This document shows positions 7,439 through 20,582 of a stretch of DNA of 64,000 bases, one piece after another (the stretch's first letter is position 1; every line of letters begins with the position of its first letter). This stretch comes from an uncultured Rhodospirillaceae bacterium (GTDB taxonomy: Bacteria > Pseudomonadota > Alphaproteobacteria > Rhodospirillales > Rhodospirillaceae). The notes beneath the pieces are model-generated. The model saw only the letters and a program-made list of their open reading frames with translations, was not told the DNA's origin and ran no database searches. Where the stretch lies: the NCBI GenBank assembly GCA_943787205.1, contig CALSLN010000001.1, positions 124,001-188,000 on the forward strand, written 5' to 3'. Both the position numbers and the translations under genes were made by a program.

Positions 7439-9682
7439 ATGATCCAATCAAGTGCCCCGTCCGCTCCAAACTCTGTGTCAGAGGATATACCAGTCTCCTT
7501 CGGTCCTGGCGACCGTGTGGCGGTATTGCTGCAGTTGCCGGTTGAGGGCGCCTACGACTATCGCGTGCCAGAAGATATCACGGTGTCCGTGGGTGATCTC
7601 GTCGAAGTCCCCCTAGGGCGACGCTTTGACATCGGTGTGGTCTGGGGAGCGGGCGACGGAGATTTGGACGAGGCGAAAATCAAAGATGTCGTCCACCGTC
7701 TTGATTTACCAAGACTGCCACGCGCGCTGTTGTCCTTTATTGATTGGGTCGCCGACTACACCATTCAGCCCAGGGGCGTTGTTTTGCGCATGGCGATGCG
7801 GTCCGCCAAGGGTCTTAAGCCACAGGCACCCGAAACCCATCTGTCTCGCGCTAAGTCTCCGCCTGCGGATCTGAAAGTCACCGCTGCCCGTGGCAAGGCG
7901 CTGGATGCTCTTGGTGACCGCACGTTTGTTGGGGCCGCTCTGTTGGCTAAAACGGCGGGGGTTAGTACCTCGGTTGTGAAAGGCTTGGTCGAGGCCGGGG
8001 CCATAGACGTCACAATGGCTAAGCCTGAGCCGCTATTTGCTGTGCCCAATCCAGATCGGCCAGGGCTCGCGTTGGAGCCAGATCAAAAGGCCGCGGCGGT
8101 CGAATTATCATCAGCCGTCGGTCGCGGATTTTCTGTGTCTTTACTCGAAGGGGTAACCGGTTCCGGTAAAACAGAAGTGTACTTCGAGCCTGTTGCCGCC
8201 GCTCTGAGAGCAAAGCGCCAAGTGCTCGTTTTGGTGCCAGAGATTTCCCTTACCAGCCAATGGCTTGATCGTTTTCGGGCCCGCTTCGGTGTTGAGCCAG
8301 CCGTGTGGCATTCCGACGTGACCGGCAAAGTCCGCCGTGAAACTTGGCGTGCGGTGGCGGCAGGTGAAGCGCCTGTGGTTGTCGGCGCGCGATCGGCGTT
8401 GTTTCTGCCGTTTGCTGATCTTGGTCTGATCGTTGTCGATGAAGAGCACGATGGCGGATTTAAGCAGGAAGAGGGTGTCATCTATCACGCGCGCGATATG
8501 GCTGTGGTCAGGGCGCGGGAAGGGGATATCCCGATCGTGCTGGCTTCAGCAACGCCGTCGCTTGAGTCGGTCTTGAATGCCCAGTCTGGGCGCTATCGTC
8601 ATGTTCGTCTTGATGAGCGCGTCGGTGGCGCCGTGATGCCAGATGTATCGTTGATCAACATGCTGCGCACACCGCCGCAAAAGGGTCCGTGGGGGCGGTC
8701 CTGGCTGGCACCGCCGTTGGTTGAGGCGGTCGACGAAACGTTGGAGGCCGGCGAGCAGGCACTCTTATTCCTAAATCGTCGCGGGTATGCACCCCTAACT
8801 CTTTGCTCCACGTGCGGACATCGCTTGCACTGTCCTAGTTGCACGGCATGGCTTGTTGAACACCGACTGGCCAAGCGCCTGCAATGTCACCACTGCGGCT
8901 TTGTCGCACCGCGTCCTGATGTTTGCCCGTCGTGTAGCAAGGAAGACTCTTTCGTCTCGTGTGGTCCTGGTATTGAACGTGTGGCTGAGGAGGCTGCCGC
9001 TCGGTGGCCGCAAGCGAAGGTGGTCGCTGTCGCCAGTGATACGCTTGAACGCCCGTCGGCCATGGCGGCGTTGGTGGAGGCGGTCGAGCGCCGGCAAATC
9101 GATATTGTTGTCGGCACTCAGGTCCTGGCCAAAGGTCACCACTTTCCAGGCCTGACCTTGGTTGGCGTCGTGGACGCCGACCTTGGATTGTCGAGCTGGG
9201 ATCTACGCGCTGGAGAACGGACCCATCAACTTCTCAATCAGGTTTCGGGCCGGGCGGGGCGAGCCACAAAGAGTGGGCGCGTGTTTTTGCAAACTCATGA
9301 TCCCAATCACCCCGTTCTTAAGGCCCTCAAAGGCGCAGATTCCAAGGCTTTTTTAGAAACGGAAGCCGATGGGCGCCGTGGCTTGGGGATGCCTCCCTTC
9401 GGTCGTCTCGTTGCGTTGATACTTTCTGGAACCAATGAAGATGCTGTGCGCCAGGCTGGTCGAGACTTGGCGCGTGCCGTGCCCCCAGCTCCTGGAATCG
9501 AGGTGCTTGGGCCGGCTCCCGCTTCAATGGCGTTGCTGCGGGGCCGTCATCGTCATCGGTTCCTTATTAAGGGGCCACGCAAACGGCTTCTCCAACCTTT
9601 CGTCAGGGCCTGGCTAGGCTCTGTGAAGGTCTCTTCGTCCGTGCGTATTCAGGTCGACGTGGATCCCTATAGTTTCTATTAA
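7439..9682 (+). CDS. priA: Primosomal protein N' (replication restart helicase PriA)
   Basis: A 747-residue superfamily 2 DNA helicase that reloads the replisome at stalled forks. The N-terminal 3'-end-binding domain (about 20-120) contains [11 protein letters not shown] and LVEVPLGRR. The helicase core has Walker A in [11 protein letters not shown] (near 240) and Walker B in [14 protein letters not shown] (near 335). A zinc module around 455-500 shows the paired CxxC motifs [13 protein letters not shown] and CHHCGF...[18 protein letters not shown] is motif VI. The extreme N-terminus is not conserved, so the exact start is uncertain. Divergent from fsa across about 60 bases. Confidence 0.95.
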   Translation: MIQSSAPSAPNSVSEDIPVSFGPGDRVAVLLQLPVEGAYDYRVPEDITVSVGDLVEVPLGRRFDIGVVWGAGDGDLDEAKIKDVVHRLDLPRLPRALLSFIDWVADYTIQPRGVVLRMAMRSAKGLKPQAPETHLSRAKSPPADLKVTAARGKALDALGDRTFVGAALLAKTAGVSTSVVKGLVEAGAIDVTMAKPEPLFAVPNPDRPGLALEPDQKAAAVELSSAVGRGFSVSLLEGVTGSGKTEVYFEPVAAALRAKRQVLVLVPEISLTSQWLDRFRARFGVEPAVWHSDVTGKVRRETWRAVAAGEAPVVVGARSALFLPFADLGLIVVDEEHDGGFKQEEGVIYHARDMAVVRAREGDIPIVLASATPSLESVLNAQSGRYRHVRLDERVGGAVMPDVSLINMLRTPPQKGPWGRSWLAPPLVEAVDETLEAGEQALLFLNRRGYAPLTLCSTCGHRLHCPSCTAWLVEHRLAKRLQCHHCGFVAPRPDVCPSCSKEDSFVSCGPGIERVAEEAAARWPQAKVVAVASDTLERPSAMAALVEAVERRQIDIVVGTQVLAKGHHFPGLTLVGVVDADLGLSSWDLRAGERTHQLLNQVSGRAGRATKSGRVFLQTHDPNHPVLKALKGADSKAFLETEADGRRGLGMPPFGRLVALILSGTNEDAVRQAGRDLARAVPPAPGIEVLGPAPASMALLRGRHRHRFLIKGPRKRLLQPFVRAWLGSVKVSSSVRIQVDVDPYSFY

Positions 9683-9720
9683 AACCCTTACGCGCCGGGA
9701 CTCTGTTGCAACGCACACCC

Positions 9721-9733
9721 TGGTATGATACCA
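9721..9733. promoter_or_regulatory. 13-bp palindrome upstream of the ATP synthase operon
   Basis: TGGTAT-G-ATACCA is a perfect inverted repeat with 6-base arms, 163 bases before atpH. It contains TATGAT, a -10-like hexamer, so it may be a promoter with overlapping operator symmetry. No spaced -35 is clear. Confidence 0.35.
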
Positions 9734-9799
9734 CCCCAATCGCGGTGGCCGAGGGGTCCTTTTAGGGCTCCGAGTTCGCCAATAAAATCAATCGTTTAG

Positions 9800-9817
9800 T
9801 TCTCATTATCATGAGAA
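9800..9817. promoter_or_regulatory. Inverted repeat in the atp leader
   Basis: TTCTCAT-TATC-ATGAGAA has perfect 7-base arms and a 4-base loop, followed by an A-run. It lies between priA and atpH. It lacks a downstream T-run on the plus strand, so it does not look like a terminator of priA. Confidence 0.5.
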
Positions 9818-9820
9818 AAA

Positions 9821-9876
9821 AGACGGGTCTTAGACGGCTCTCGGACGCGCCTCGCGCGGCCAGGCCAACCCCGTCT
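9821..9876 (+). promoter_or_regulatory. Long-range stem in the atp operon leader
   Basis: AGACGGG (9821-9827) can pair with CCCGTCT (9870-9876), enclosing a GC-rich segment that can fold further. The stem ends 19 bases before the atpH start, just ahead of the ribosome site GAAGGGA. A role in translation or mRNA stability is inferred. Confidence 0.4.
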
Positions 9877-9895
9877 ACTTGAAGGGACTTTTGGG

Positions 9896-10456
9896 ATGGC
9901 ATCGGACGGAGCAGGTGTTGGCGGATTAGCCGCGCGATATGCCTCGGCCCTCTATGATCTTGCGGATGAGTCTGGCGCGATTGATAACGTCGCCAGTGAT
10001 CTCTCCGCTTTAGATGTGCTCGTTGATGAAAGCGCCGATTTTGCCCGCTTTATCAAGAGCCCTGTGCTCACTCGGGATGACCAAACCAAGGGCATAGCAG
10101 CGATTGCTGCCAAAGCCGGTTTGTCGGACATCACGGTTAAGTTCCTGGGCTTGGTTGCGGGAAACCGTCGCCTCTTTGCTCTTCAAGCTATGATTCAGGC
10201 CTATCAGGGCATTCTGGCCGCGCGTCGCGGTCTGGTCTCGGCAGAGGTTACGTCTGCTAGCGCGCTATCTGATGGTCAAAGCCAGTCTCTGGCTGATGCT
10301 CTCAAAGCCGCGGTCGGAAAGTCCGTCTCGGTTACAACTAAAGTTGATCCGTCGATTCTTGGTGGGCTGATTGTGCGCGTTGGCTCGCGCATGGTCGATA
10401 GTTCACTCAAATCCAAGCTGCAACGCCTTAAGCTATCAATGAAAGGGGTCGGATAA
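9896..10456 (+). CDS. atpH: ATP synthase F1 delta subunit
   Basis: A 186-residue protein that links the F1 catalytic head to the peripheral stalk. The N-terminal helical domain (LAARYASALYDLAD) and the C-terminal VDPSILGGLIVRVGSRMVDSS motif are typical. A ribosome site GAAGGGA precedes the ATG. It opens the operon atpHAGDC, and its stop directly abuts the atpA start. No F0 genes are present nearby, as in most alphaproteobacteria. Confidence 0.95.
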   Translation: MASDGAGVGGLAARYASALYDLADESGAIDNVASDLSALDVLVDESADFARFIKSPVLTRDDQTKGIAAIAAKAGLSDITVKFLGLVAGNRRLFALQAMIQAYQGILAARRGLVSAEVTSASALSDGQSQSLADALKAAVGKSVSVTTKVDPSILGGLIVRVGSRMVDSSLKSKLQRLKLSMKGVG

Positions 10457-11989
10457 ATGGAAATCCGCGCCGCAGAAATTTCCGCAATCCTTAAAGATCA
10501 AATCGCGAACTTCGGCACTGATGCTGAATCCGCTGAAGTTGGGCAAGTGCTCTCTGTGGGGGACGGCATCGCCCGTGTCCACGGGCTCGATAATGTCCAA
10601 GCCGGGGAGATGGTTGAATTCCCAGGCGGCATTAAGGGCATGACCCTGAACCTCGAAACCGACAACGTCGGGATCGTGTTGTTTGGCGAGGACAGTGGCA
10701 TTAAGGAAGGCGATACGGTCAAGCGGACCGGTGATATCGTTGACATTCCTGTCGGTCCTGGTCTCCTCGGCCGTGTGGTTGATGGCCTCGGTAATGCTAT
10801 TGATGGCAAGGGGGGTCTTGATTCCACCGAACGCCGTCTGGCTGAATTGAAAGCTCCGGGCATTATTCCCCGTCAGGGCGTGAACGAACCGGTTCAAACC
10901 GGCCTCAAGGCTATCGATTCTTTGATCCCCATTGGCCGTGGCCAACGTGAGTTGATCATTGGTGACCGTCAGACCGGCAAGACCGCCGTTATTCTCGACA
11001 CCATCATCAACCAGAAAAAAATCAATGACGCCGCGAAGGATGACTCAGAGAAGCTCTACTGCGTTTATGTCGCCGTTGGTCAAAAGCGCTCAACCGTTGC
11101 CCAAGTTGTGAAGACTTTGGCTGACCATGGTGCGCTTGAGTACACCTGCATCGTTGCGGCCACAGCATCTGATCCAGCGCCAATGCAGTTTCTGGCACCT
11201 TATTCCGGTTGCACAATCGGCGAATGGTTCCGCGACAACGGCAAGCACGCGGTTATTTTCTATGATGATTTGACCAAGCAAGCGGTTGCATATCGTCAGA
11301 TGTCTCTTCTGCTACGTCGCCCACCTGGCCGTGAAGCGTTCCCAGGGGATGTGTTCTATCTTCACTCACGGCTGCTGGAACGCGCCGCGAAGATGAACGC
11401 TGAAAATGGTTCAGGCTCGCTCACCGCGTTGCCGGTTGTTGAGACCCAAGCCAACGACGTGTCGGCGTACATTCCGACTAACGTGATTTCGATCACCGAT
11501 GGACAAATCTTCCTTGAAACTGAACTGTTTTACCAAGGCATCCGACCTGCGGTGAACGTTGGTCTATCGGTCTCTCGTGTGGGGTCTGCCGCTCAAACTA
11601 AGGCGATGAAGTCGGTTTCTGGCGGCATCAAACTTGATTTGGCGCAGTACCGTGAAATGGCCGCGTTTGCGCAGTTTGCGTCTGACCTTGACCCTGCCAC
11701 CCAGAAACTTCTGGCCCGTGGCGTGCGTTTGACTGAGCTGTTGAAGCAAGATCAGTACGTGCCGATGCCCTTCGAAGATCAGGTTATTTCTATCTACGCT
11801 GGTACCAAGGGTTACCTTGATGCCATCGAAGTAGGAGACGTGCAGCGCTTTGAGAAATCCTTAATCGGTGCAGTCAAAGACAAGGCCCCTGGTATTCTGG
11901 ATAAAATCCGGACTGAGAAGGCTGTGAGTAAAGACACTGAGGCAGAGCTGAAAAGCTTCCTTGATGATTTTGCCAAGGCATTTAGCTGA
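10457..11989 (+). CDS. atpA: ATP synthase F1 alpha subunit
   Basis: A 510-residue regulatory, non-catalytic nucleotide-binding subunit of F1. The N-terminal beta barrel begins [16 protein letters not shown]. The P-loop is [10 protein letters not shown] near residue 170, followed by the conserved [19 protein letters not shown] and [20 protein letters not shown] region, and the C-terminal helical domain. Length is standard. The ATG immediately follows the atpH stop, implying translational coupling. Confidence 0.97.
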   Translation: MEIRAAEISAILKDQIANFGTDAESAEVGQVLSVGDGIARVHGLDNVQAGEMVEFPGGIKGMTLNLETDNVGIVLFGEDSGIKEGDTVKRTGDIVDIPVGPGLLGRVVDGLGNAIDGKGGLDSTERRLAELKAPGIIPRQGVNEPVQTGLKAIDSLIPIGRGQRELIIGDRQTGKTAVILDTIINQKKINDAAKDDSEKLYCVYVAVGQKRSTVAQVVKTLADHGALEYTCIVAATASDPAPMQFLAPYSGCTIGEWFRDNGKHAVIFYDDLTKQAVAYRQMSLLLRRPPGREAFPGDVFYLHSRLLERAAKMNAENGSGSLTALPVVETQANDVSAYIPTNVISITDGQIFLETELFYQGIRPAVNVGLSVSRVGSAAQTKAMKSVSGGIKLDLAQYREMAAFAQFASDLDPATQKLLARGVRLTELLKQDQYVPMPFEDQVISIYAGTKGYLDAIEVGDVQRFEKSLIGAVKDKAPGILDKIRTEKAVSKDTEAELKSFLDDFAKAFS

Positions 11990-12021
11990 GACTTAGGACC
12001 GGATAGGGAAAGGCCCGCGCT

Positions 12022-14377
<2,356 letters not shown>

Positions 14378-14406
14378 GCCGGAACTGAGACAGGAACGCA
14401 CCCGTC

Positions 14407-14826
14407 ATGGCGGATACTCTTCAACTCGACCTCGTGTCACCGGCGAAGCTCTTAATGTCGGAGTCTGTTGGCATGGTCGTTGTGCCGGGCATCGAAGGGT
14501 ACTTCGGTGTATTGCCTGATCATATGCCTCTGCTGTCGACGCTGCGTCCTGGCGTTGTCTCGGTTCATGACGGTGTCACCGACGCGCCATCTAAGCAGTT
14601 CTTTGTCGATGGTGGATTTGCTGAAGTTAATCCTGACGGCTGCACCCTCTTGGTTGACGAGGCTATTGCTGTCGAAGATTTGACGGCTGACAACATTGCG
14701 GAACGCCAATCCGCGGCTGAAGAGCGCATGCAATCAGCTGAAAATGACATTGAGCGCGCTGCCGCTGAACGAGCTTTGCTCGTGGCCGAGGAAATGACTC
14801 GGGCGATGACGGAAGCCGCAGCCTAA
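14407..14826 (+). CDS. atpC: ATP synthase F1 epsilon subunit
   Basis: A 139-residue subunit. The N-terminal beta sandwich is clear (LDLVSPAKLLMSESVGMVVVPGIEGYFGVLPDH) and a C-terminal helical part rich in Ala and Glu may act as the inhibitory arm. Last gene of the operon. The 125 bases to the next start hold a short ACGGG/CCCGT inverted repeat but no U-tract, so no clear terminator. Confidence 0.95.
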   Translation: MADTLQLDLVSPAKLLMSESVGMVVVPGIEGYFGVLPDHMPLLSTLRPGVVSVHDGVTDAPSKQFFVDGGFAEVNPDGCTLLVDEAIAVEDLTADNIAERQSAAEERMQSAENDIERAAAERALLVAEEMTRAMTEAAA

Positions 14827-14951
14827 GTACGGGTGTCCCCCGTTAGACGCACAGTCTGTTTCCGCAAGTTCTCATTATTCGTTTCAATCAGGTATCATCG
14901 TTCTCTTGAGTGGCCGTGCGCTGGCCCTTTTCTGGATGGCGTTTAAACACA

Positions 14952-15770
14952 ATGGCTGCTTGGACACTCGACGACATTCCCTGGCGAGAATTCGATCCGA
15001 CGAAGGTGAATGGCGAAGTTCTTAAAGTCATAAAGGCGGCCGCTCTGGTCGAGCGCAATGGCGCTGACTACGGTCAGTATCTTGCCAATGTGTTTCACGA
15101 CGATGCAGAATTTCAGAGCGTTGCTGAAAAATGGGCCACAGAAGAAGAGCAGCATGGTCGTGCGTTGGGGCGATGGGCTGAATTAGCAGACCCCATGTTC
15201 AATCTCGACAAAGCTTTTGCTCATTTCACTGAGCTCTATAAAATCCCGATCGATTCTAGGGAATCTGTTCGTGGCTCGCGGGCCGGCGAGCTCTGTGCGC
15301 GCTGTGTTGTTGAGGCTGGAACAAGTTCGTTTTACTCAGCCATTCGAGATTTGGTCGATGAGCCAGTTTTGCGTGAGATCTGTAAGAAAATCGCAGCAGA
15401 TGAATTCCGCCACTACAAATTATTCTCTAAGCACCTCGCGTTGTACCAGGTCCGAGAGTCTCTATCGACGTGGCAAAGGTTCAAAGTGGTGGTCACTCGG
15501 TTTCAGGAAACGTCTGATGATGAGCTGGCGTCAGCATATTACGCCGGGAATGCGCTTGATGAACCGTACAACTGTCGTCGTGCGAATGACGCCTACGCCG
15601 TCCGGGCGATGGCATTCTACCATCATAAACATGTTCGCCGTGCCGGCCATATGATGGCAGAGACTGCAGGGTTGAGGCCGAATGGTTGGCTAACGCGAGC
15701 GTTGACGTGGATACTTTGGCGCATCATTGAGGCCAAGGGACGCGAGTATCGTGGGCTTCTGGCTACCTGA
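14952..15770 (+). CDS. Ferritin-like di-iron domain protein
   Basis: A 272-residue mostly helical protein. The first half contains two carboxylate/histidine motifs of ferritin-like proteins: [15 protein letters not shown] and later [14 protein letters not shown], with [14 protein letters not shown] between them. This fits a di-iron four-helix bundle (about residues 30-190). The function could be an oxygenase or peroxidase; the C-terminal 80 residues do not reveal it. I start at the ATG at 14952, which begins [11 protein letters not shown]; an upstream start would only add unconserved sequence. Its stop overlaps the stop of convergent rppH by eight bases. Confidence 0.75.
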   Translation: MAAWTLDDIPWREFDPTKVNGEVLKVIKAAALVERNGADYGQYLANVFHDDAEFQSVAEKWATEEEQHGRALGRWAELADPMFNLDKAFAHFTELYKIPIDSRESVRGSRAGELCARCVVEAGTSSFYSAIRDLVDEPVLREICKKIAADEFRHYKLFSKHLALYQVRESLSTWQRFKVVVTRFQETSDDELASAYYAGNALDEPYNCRRANDAYAVRAMAFYHHKHVRRAGHMMAETAGLRPNGWLTRALTWILWRIIEAKGREYRGLLAT

Positions 15771-16233
15771 CGACGCGGGCAAAAGCGGCAACGATTTGCC
15801 GGTATAGATCCTTCTTAAATCCGACGATTAGGTCTGGCAGAGTTTCAAAATCCGCCCATTTCCATTCCGAAAATTCTGGGTGTTCTGTTTCGATATTGAT
15901 GTCCGAGTCGGCACCCGTAAACCGCATCAGGTACCACATCTGTTCTTGGCCCCGGTATTTGCCTTTCCACATCTTCGTCTGCAGGTCGGCCGGTAGATCG
16001 TATCTTAACCAGTCTTCTGTGGCGGCGATTAACTCAGCCTTAGCGGTCCCAGTTTCTTCTTCCAGTTCGCGTAAGGCTGCTGCGTAAGGGGCTTCACCCT
16101 TGTCGATCCCGCCTTGAGGCATTTGCCAGGCGGGTTCTTTAGTGTCGATGCGCTGAGCGACAAACACTTTTCCGGCATCGTTCAGAAGAACAACACCGAC
16201 ACCCTTGCGGTAGGGTTTCTCTTCGGCGGCCAT
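15763..16233 (-). CDS. rppH: RNA pyrophosphohydrolase (Nudix)
   Basis: A 156-residue Nudix hydrolase. It removes pyrophosphate from triphosphorylated mRNA 5' ends and so starts RNase E decay; plant-type Ap4A hydrolase activity is possible. [12 protein letters not shown] opens the domain, and [20 protein letters not shown] is the Nudix box GX5EX7REUXEE. WYLMRF and the [21 protein letters not shown] ending are typical RppH. The ATG at 16233 begins [11 protein letters not shown]. Last gene of the gpmI-envC-ctpA-deacetylase operon, ten bases after its neighbour. Confidence 0.93.
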   Translation of the reverse strand: MAAEEKPYRKGVGVVLLNDAGKVFVAQRIDTKEPAWQMPQGGIDKGEAPYAAALRELEEETGTAKAELIAATEDWLRYDLPADLQTKMWKGKYRGQEQMWYLMRFTGADSDINIETEHPEFSEWKWADFETLPDLIVGFKKDLYRQIVAAFARVVR

Positions 16234-16243
16234 CTCTGGGTTC

Positions 16244-17896
16244 TTATTGAATGAGGACTTGTGAAACCGGTGCGACAGCAACGCCCCGGCGACCGACTTC
16301 ATCGAGCCAGGGTGTGATCCGCTCAAAGGTTGCGGGTTTAGCTGATGCAACAGCCACAGAGCTGCCTTGGTATTTGGCAAGACGTTCAATGTAATCAAGG
16401 CGAGCATCGATCGACGCTCTGAACGCGCGTTCGTCGATAACGATATCTGCTGTGGCGTTATGAACTTTGTCATTGCCCAGTCGCAGCCCAGGAGTCCCTT
16501 GGACGTAGAACAGGCCCCTGGCCTCCAGGTTGTTCATGACGAGGTTCATGTGTTCTGTTGATTCTCGGAACCGTGTGCCGGTGGTGTCTAAGATTCCAAC
16601 GGAGCCCCCTGCGCCAATTAGAATTTCAGATAGGCGCTCTACGTTTTGAATCTGATCAAGCGACGTGAGTAGGCCCAGAGGGCCGGGGTCGTCTGCGGGG
16701 AACCGCTTGCTCTCCATCGGCACTTCAACCAGCACTTCGTGGCCAGCCTCTATGGCTTTCTCAAGCCATTCAGACAAATTTCGAGTGTATGGGCTAAAGG
16801 CGAGCGTGACCGAGGGCGGCAATGAGTCAATGGCAGCGTCTGTTGCAGAGCGGCTTAAGCCTAGACCTTGCACAATGATAGCGACGCGCGCAGTCGCATT
16901 TGGGTCTTGAGCTAGCTCTTCAGCGTTCGGGAGCGTTGTGAACCGGGGCGGTGCCGCACTGATCGCCCGGCTATCTGTTGGCGGTAAGGTGGGCTCTGTT
17001 AAGCGCGGCGCTCCACCTGCCGTCGCTGGGCCTGCATCTGCGTCAGCACCCTGTGCAAATCGACGTGGGGCGCCTGGAACCAAGCCTGGGTCTGGAAGAA
17101 TCAGTGGCATAGCCCCCATTGTAGAATCCACCTGGGTTGCATCACCGTCTAGAGGTGAAGTGTCCGCGGGGGCCATGGGGATGGCGGCCATATCTGTCGG
17201 TGTAGCTGGTTCTGCTGGTAACGCCATAGCTGGTTGACCTGCCGCCGCCGTGGGCATTGGCATCGCCGCAGATCCGTCAGTTGCAGTTGGCATTTGGGCA
17301 ACGGGTTGTTGCCGTGGCGTTTCGCCGCGTGACTGGGCCAGCAAAGCGTCCATTGAGGACGCGCGGCCGGGGGCTGCTGGGGCGGTGCTACCTGCCCCAT
17401 TTGCAAGCCAGGGACGTCGGGTGGCAGATCGATCAGTCTCGACAGTGGAGTCTTCTACGATCGCTGTCGAGGGCATGGGCATGGCTGCTGATCCAGAGTC
17501 TGCACTCGATGGGTCTGACAAAGGCGGTAGGCCAATCATTCCATTTGGTGCCGGTTCGACGGCGTCTTCTTCTGTTACGGCCCCTGGAATATCAAAGGTC
17601 TGGAGGACTTCACCATCCTCAGAGACAACCTGAGCAATTTCTGTTGGAATCATGCCGCTTACGGGACCGGCAGTTTCATCGGCTGTCATCAGGGCTGTAG
17701 CGATAAAGCCGACGAGCAAAATCCCCATCAGCCCGCTAAAGCCGATGGCGATCATATGACCAACATTACGCCCTTCCGATTCATCATCGAAAACGTCTTC
17801 GTCATAAAAATCTTCGTCGTCATCTGCGCCAAACGGATCCTGCGCTTTTTTGCCGCGCTTCAGCAGATTCGTTATAGACGATATGGAAAAGGCCAT
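16244..17896 (-). CDS. Divergent polysaccharide deacetylase family protein
   Basis: A 550-residue protein. After an acidic cytoplasmic tail ([17 protein letters not shown]), one membrane helix (about 50-70) anchors it. A long Pro/Ala/Met-rich linker follows, with repeats such as AAMPMP and AIPMAP, up to about residue 330. The C-terminal domain ([27 protein letters not shown]-like [28 protein letters not shown]) is the DUF610 divergent polysaccharide deacetylase fold. The role is inferred as peptidoglycan or envelope glycan remodelling with EnvC and CtpA. The start at 17896 has GGGGGAG six bases upstream. Confidence 0.85.
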   Translation of the reverse strand: MAFSISSITNLLKRGKKAQDPFGADDDEDFYDEDVFDDESEGRNVGHMIAIGFSGLMGILLVGFIATALMTADETAGPVSGMIPTEIAQVVSEDGEVLQTFDIPGAVTEEDAVEPAPNGMIGLPPLSDPSSADSGSAAMPMPSTAIVEDSTVETDRSATRRPWLANGAGSTAPAAPGRASSMDALLAQSRGETPRQQPVAQMPTATDGSAAMPMPTAAAGQPAMALPAEPATPTDMAAIPMAPADTSPLDGDATQVDSTMGAMPLILPDPGLVPGAPRRFAQGADADAGPATAGGAPRLTEPTLPPTDSRAISAAPPRFTTLPNAEELAQDPNATARVAIIVQGLGLSRSATDAAIDSLPPSVTLAFSPYTRNLSEWLEKAIEAGHEVLVEVPMESKRFPADDPGPLGLLTSLDQIQNVERLSEILIGAGGSVGILDTTGTRFRESTEHMNLVMNNLEARGLFYVQGTPGLRLGNDKVHNATADIVIDERAFRASIDARLDYIERLAKYQGSSVAVASAKPATFERITPWLDEVGRRGVAVAPVSQVLIQ

Positions 17897-17999
17897 AGCC
17901 ATCTCCCCCACCGTTTTGGTGTTACACGGAATCCCTCACGCAAGTACTACCGCGGGGCCCTTAACAGGCCCTTAATTGGAGTTTTGGGGCGTTTGAGCC

Positions 18000-19283
18000 C
18001 TAGTTCGTTAAAGTTTGCCGATACAAGGCTAAGCCTTGGATAAGATCAAGCGCCCGCGCCAGCTGATAATCATCAACGTCTTGGGTCGTACGCTCGGTTG
18101 CGGCCTCATTTTCTTCGATGCCATCATCCAAAGTATCGTTTTCCAACGAGCCACGGAGACTAGACTCACTGCGCCGACCACGTTGAGCAACGCGTTCCAC
18201 CTTAGCTGGCTCGACCAAAATGTCTGGCTCGATGCCCGTGCCCTGGATGGACCGTCCAGAAGGCGTGTAATACCGCGCCGTCGTGAGGCGCATGGCGCTG
18301 TTGTCCTGCATCGGAATAATCGTTTGGACAGAGCCTTTTCCAAAAGATTTTGTTCCGAGAATGATCGCCCTGCCATGGTCTTGCAGCGCACCTGCAACGA
18401 TCTCAGATGCCGAGGCGGATCCGTCGTTGATTAAAACGACCAATGGCATTCCATCGGTCAGGTCACCTTTTTTAGCCGTGGTCCGTTTTGTTTCTTCGCT
18501 GTAGCGCGTCCGTGTGGAGACGATTTCACCGCGATCAAGGAACGTGTCAGAAACGGATTCAGCTTGATCCAGAAGGCCGCCAGGGTTGTTGCGCAAATCA
18601 AGAACGTAGCCCTTTAAGGTGCCGCCCAGCTCTTCCTTAATGCTGGCAATCCCTTCTTCCAGGCCGCGTTGTGTTTGTTCATTGAAGGACGTGATGCGGA
18701 CATATCCGACTTCGCCTTCTGTCCGATAGCGCACAGACCGGATTTTAATGATAGCCCGGGTCAGTGTGACGTCAAATGGCTCAACACCTTCGCGTCGCAC
18801 ACCGATGGTGATGTCCGTATCAACGAGGCCTCGCATCATTTCAACGGCATCGTTTAAGGACAAGCCAAGGACGCTCTCGCCATCAATGGTCGTGATGTAA
18901 TCATTGGGCTGCATGCCGGCATCGTAAGCGGGCGTCTCATCAATGGGGGTGACGACCTTTACGAAACCATTTTCCATGGTGACTTCAATGCCAAGGCCGC
19001 CAAATTCGCCCTTCGTCTGCTCCTGCATGTCTTCGAAGCTTTTCGCAGACAGGAAGCTGGAGTGTGGGTCTAGAGACGTTAGCATGCCGTTGATAGCAGA
19101 CTCGATCAGCTCCTGATCCGAAATGTCTTCGACGTAATCCTTGCGCACGCGCTCGAACACATTGCCAAACAGCTCGAGCTGCCGGTACGTGTCGTCAGAG
19201 AATTTATCATCGGCGGTGGCCGTAAACGCTAAGGAGGCGCTTAAAGCCAAAGCACTAAAGGAAACAAAAAAAGTCCGGATCAT
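18000..19283 (-). CDS. ctpA: C-terminal processing protease CtpA (S41)
   Basis: A 427-residue periplasmic serine protease. The signal peptide ends near ATADDKF. The PDZ domain (about 80-165) contains GEFGGLGIEVTMENG and AGMQPNDYITTIDG. The catalytic domain shows DLRNNPGGLLDQA, Ser in INDGSASASEIVAGAL and Lys in GTKSFGKGSVQT. CtpA trims or degrades periplasmic proteins, including peptidoglycan hydrolases, which fits its place after envC. The ATG overlaps the envC stop (ATGA). Confidence 0.95.
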   Translation of the reverse strand: MIRTFFVSFSALALSASLAFTATADDKFSDDTYRQLELFGNVFERVRKDYVEDISDQELIESAINGMLTSLDPHSSFLSAKSFEDMQEQTKGEFGGLGIEVTMENGFVKVVTPIDETPAYDAGMQPNDYITTIDGESVLGLSLNDAVEMMRGLVDTDITIGVRREGVEPFDVTLTRAIIKIRSVRYRTEGEVGYVRITSFNEQTQRGLEEGIASIKEELGGTLKGYVLDLRNNPGGLLDQAESVSDTFLDRGEIVSTRTRYSEETKRTTAKKGDLTDGMPLVVLINDGSASASEIVAGALQDHGRAIILGTKSFGKGSVQTIIPMQDNSAMRLTTARYYTPSGRSIQGTGIEPDILVEPAKVERVAQRGRRSESSLRGSLENDTLDDGIEENEAATERTTQDVDDYQLARALDLIQGLALYRQTLTN

Positions 19284-20582
19284 CCACTATTCTCATTTGT
19301 TCTTGTTGCCAGCCATGGCAACGGATTAATAGGTTGGCCGTCTCGCCGCAATTCAACATACAGTGAGGTGTCGCCTTCCGGCGACATTATTCCCACCGGT
19401 TCTCCGGCTAAAACGCGCTGTCCGACAGTGCCATCAAGACGTTTCATGCCAGCCAGAAGCGTATGGTATCCCTCGCTGTGTTCAAGGATCAAGAGTTGGC
19501 CGTAGCCGCGGAAGGGACCAGCAAATGCCACTTCTCCATCAAAGGGTGAAACCACCTGTGCCGAAGGTCTTGTCGTGATGACGATGCCCTTGGCTAAACT
19601 CTCACTTTCTGTGTTTTCGCCATACCGTTGTGACAACCGCCCTTCGGCTGGAAATGGCAAGGTTCCGCGCGCTTTTAAGAACGAGCGAGACGCGATTGGG
19701 GGGCTCGGCCTGCGGGCTGCGATGATGTCTGGGGTTGGCGCCGCGCCATCTGGGGGCGTCAGGAGGGGCCTTTGCAAGGCGGCTCTTTTTGCCTCTTCTT
19801 GCTCTTGCAGTTTGCGTTCAGCAATGACCCGGTCCAGTAGTTCGCGAAGATCCGTTGCCTCTTTTGCTAAGGGCGGCGATTCGTTTCTCAGCTTCAGTCG
19901 CGCGCCGTTCAAAGCCCTTTTTCAAGTCGGCTTTTTCTGTGTAGAGCGTTTCAAGTCGCGTTTGATCTTCAACCAAGCTGAGTGTTTCAAAGGCCAAGGA
20001 TGCTCGTCGATCAACGATAGCCGTCCGTGTGGCATATAAGGCTTCCAGCTCAATTTTTAGGTCGGCCGCATTTTTTGTGATGGCTGGAATGGCTGCAGAT
20101 AACACAAGGCCAGACCGCACGGCATCTGAAGGCTTGAGGGGCTGCAGCATCAGTGCGTCGGTTGGTCGAATGGCCAGTCTCTCAAGGGCCAGAAGAACGT
20201 CGCGCATTTGTTCGTCTTTATTGGCCAATGTTGTGGCCATTTCTGTGCGCCGTGTTTCTAACTCTTCCAATTGAGTCTCAAGGTCGGTCAGCGTTCGTTC
20301 GCGGTCTTGAATGCGACGCGCTGCATTGATCATGTTCGTTTGAAGTTGAGTGGCGTCGGCTGCTGCTTTCTCGGCCTGTCGTGTCGCTTCATCTTTTGTG
20401 GATTGTTCACGTTGCAGGTCGCGCTCGACGGCCTGTAAATCCGCGGTGTTTGGAATGCCGGCATCTTGTTGACCCCACGCGTGAGTCGTAGCGGTGACCG
20501 TAATAAGAGTGACGGCTACGAGACGGCCAAGGACGTCTCTGAGCGAGGGCTTACTTTGCAGCACGTCGCGTCGCGTCGGCAT
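19280..20582 (-). CDS. envC: Murein hydrolase activator EnvC (one frameshift)
   Basis: Read as one gene of about 433 residues. The N-terminal part has a signal peptide ending THAWGQQ and two long coiled coils (about 35-250). The C-terminal LytM/M23 domain follows, with FPAEGRLSQRYGE, GIVITTRPSAQVVSPFDGEV and GYGQLLILEHSEGYHTLLAGM. The metal-binding residues of active M23 peptidases are degenerate, as in amidase activators. The coiled coil breaks at about 19866-19871: the frame ending EKRIAAL continues as AKEATDLRELLDRV after removing one base. Sequence error or a real break; intact neighbours favour error. It overlaps the gpmI end by 32 bases. Confidence 0.85.
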
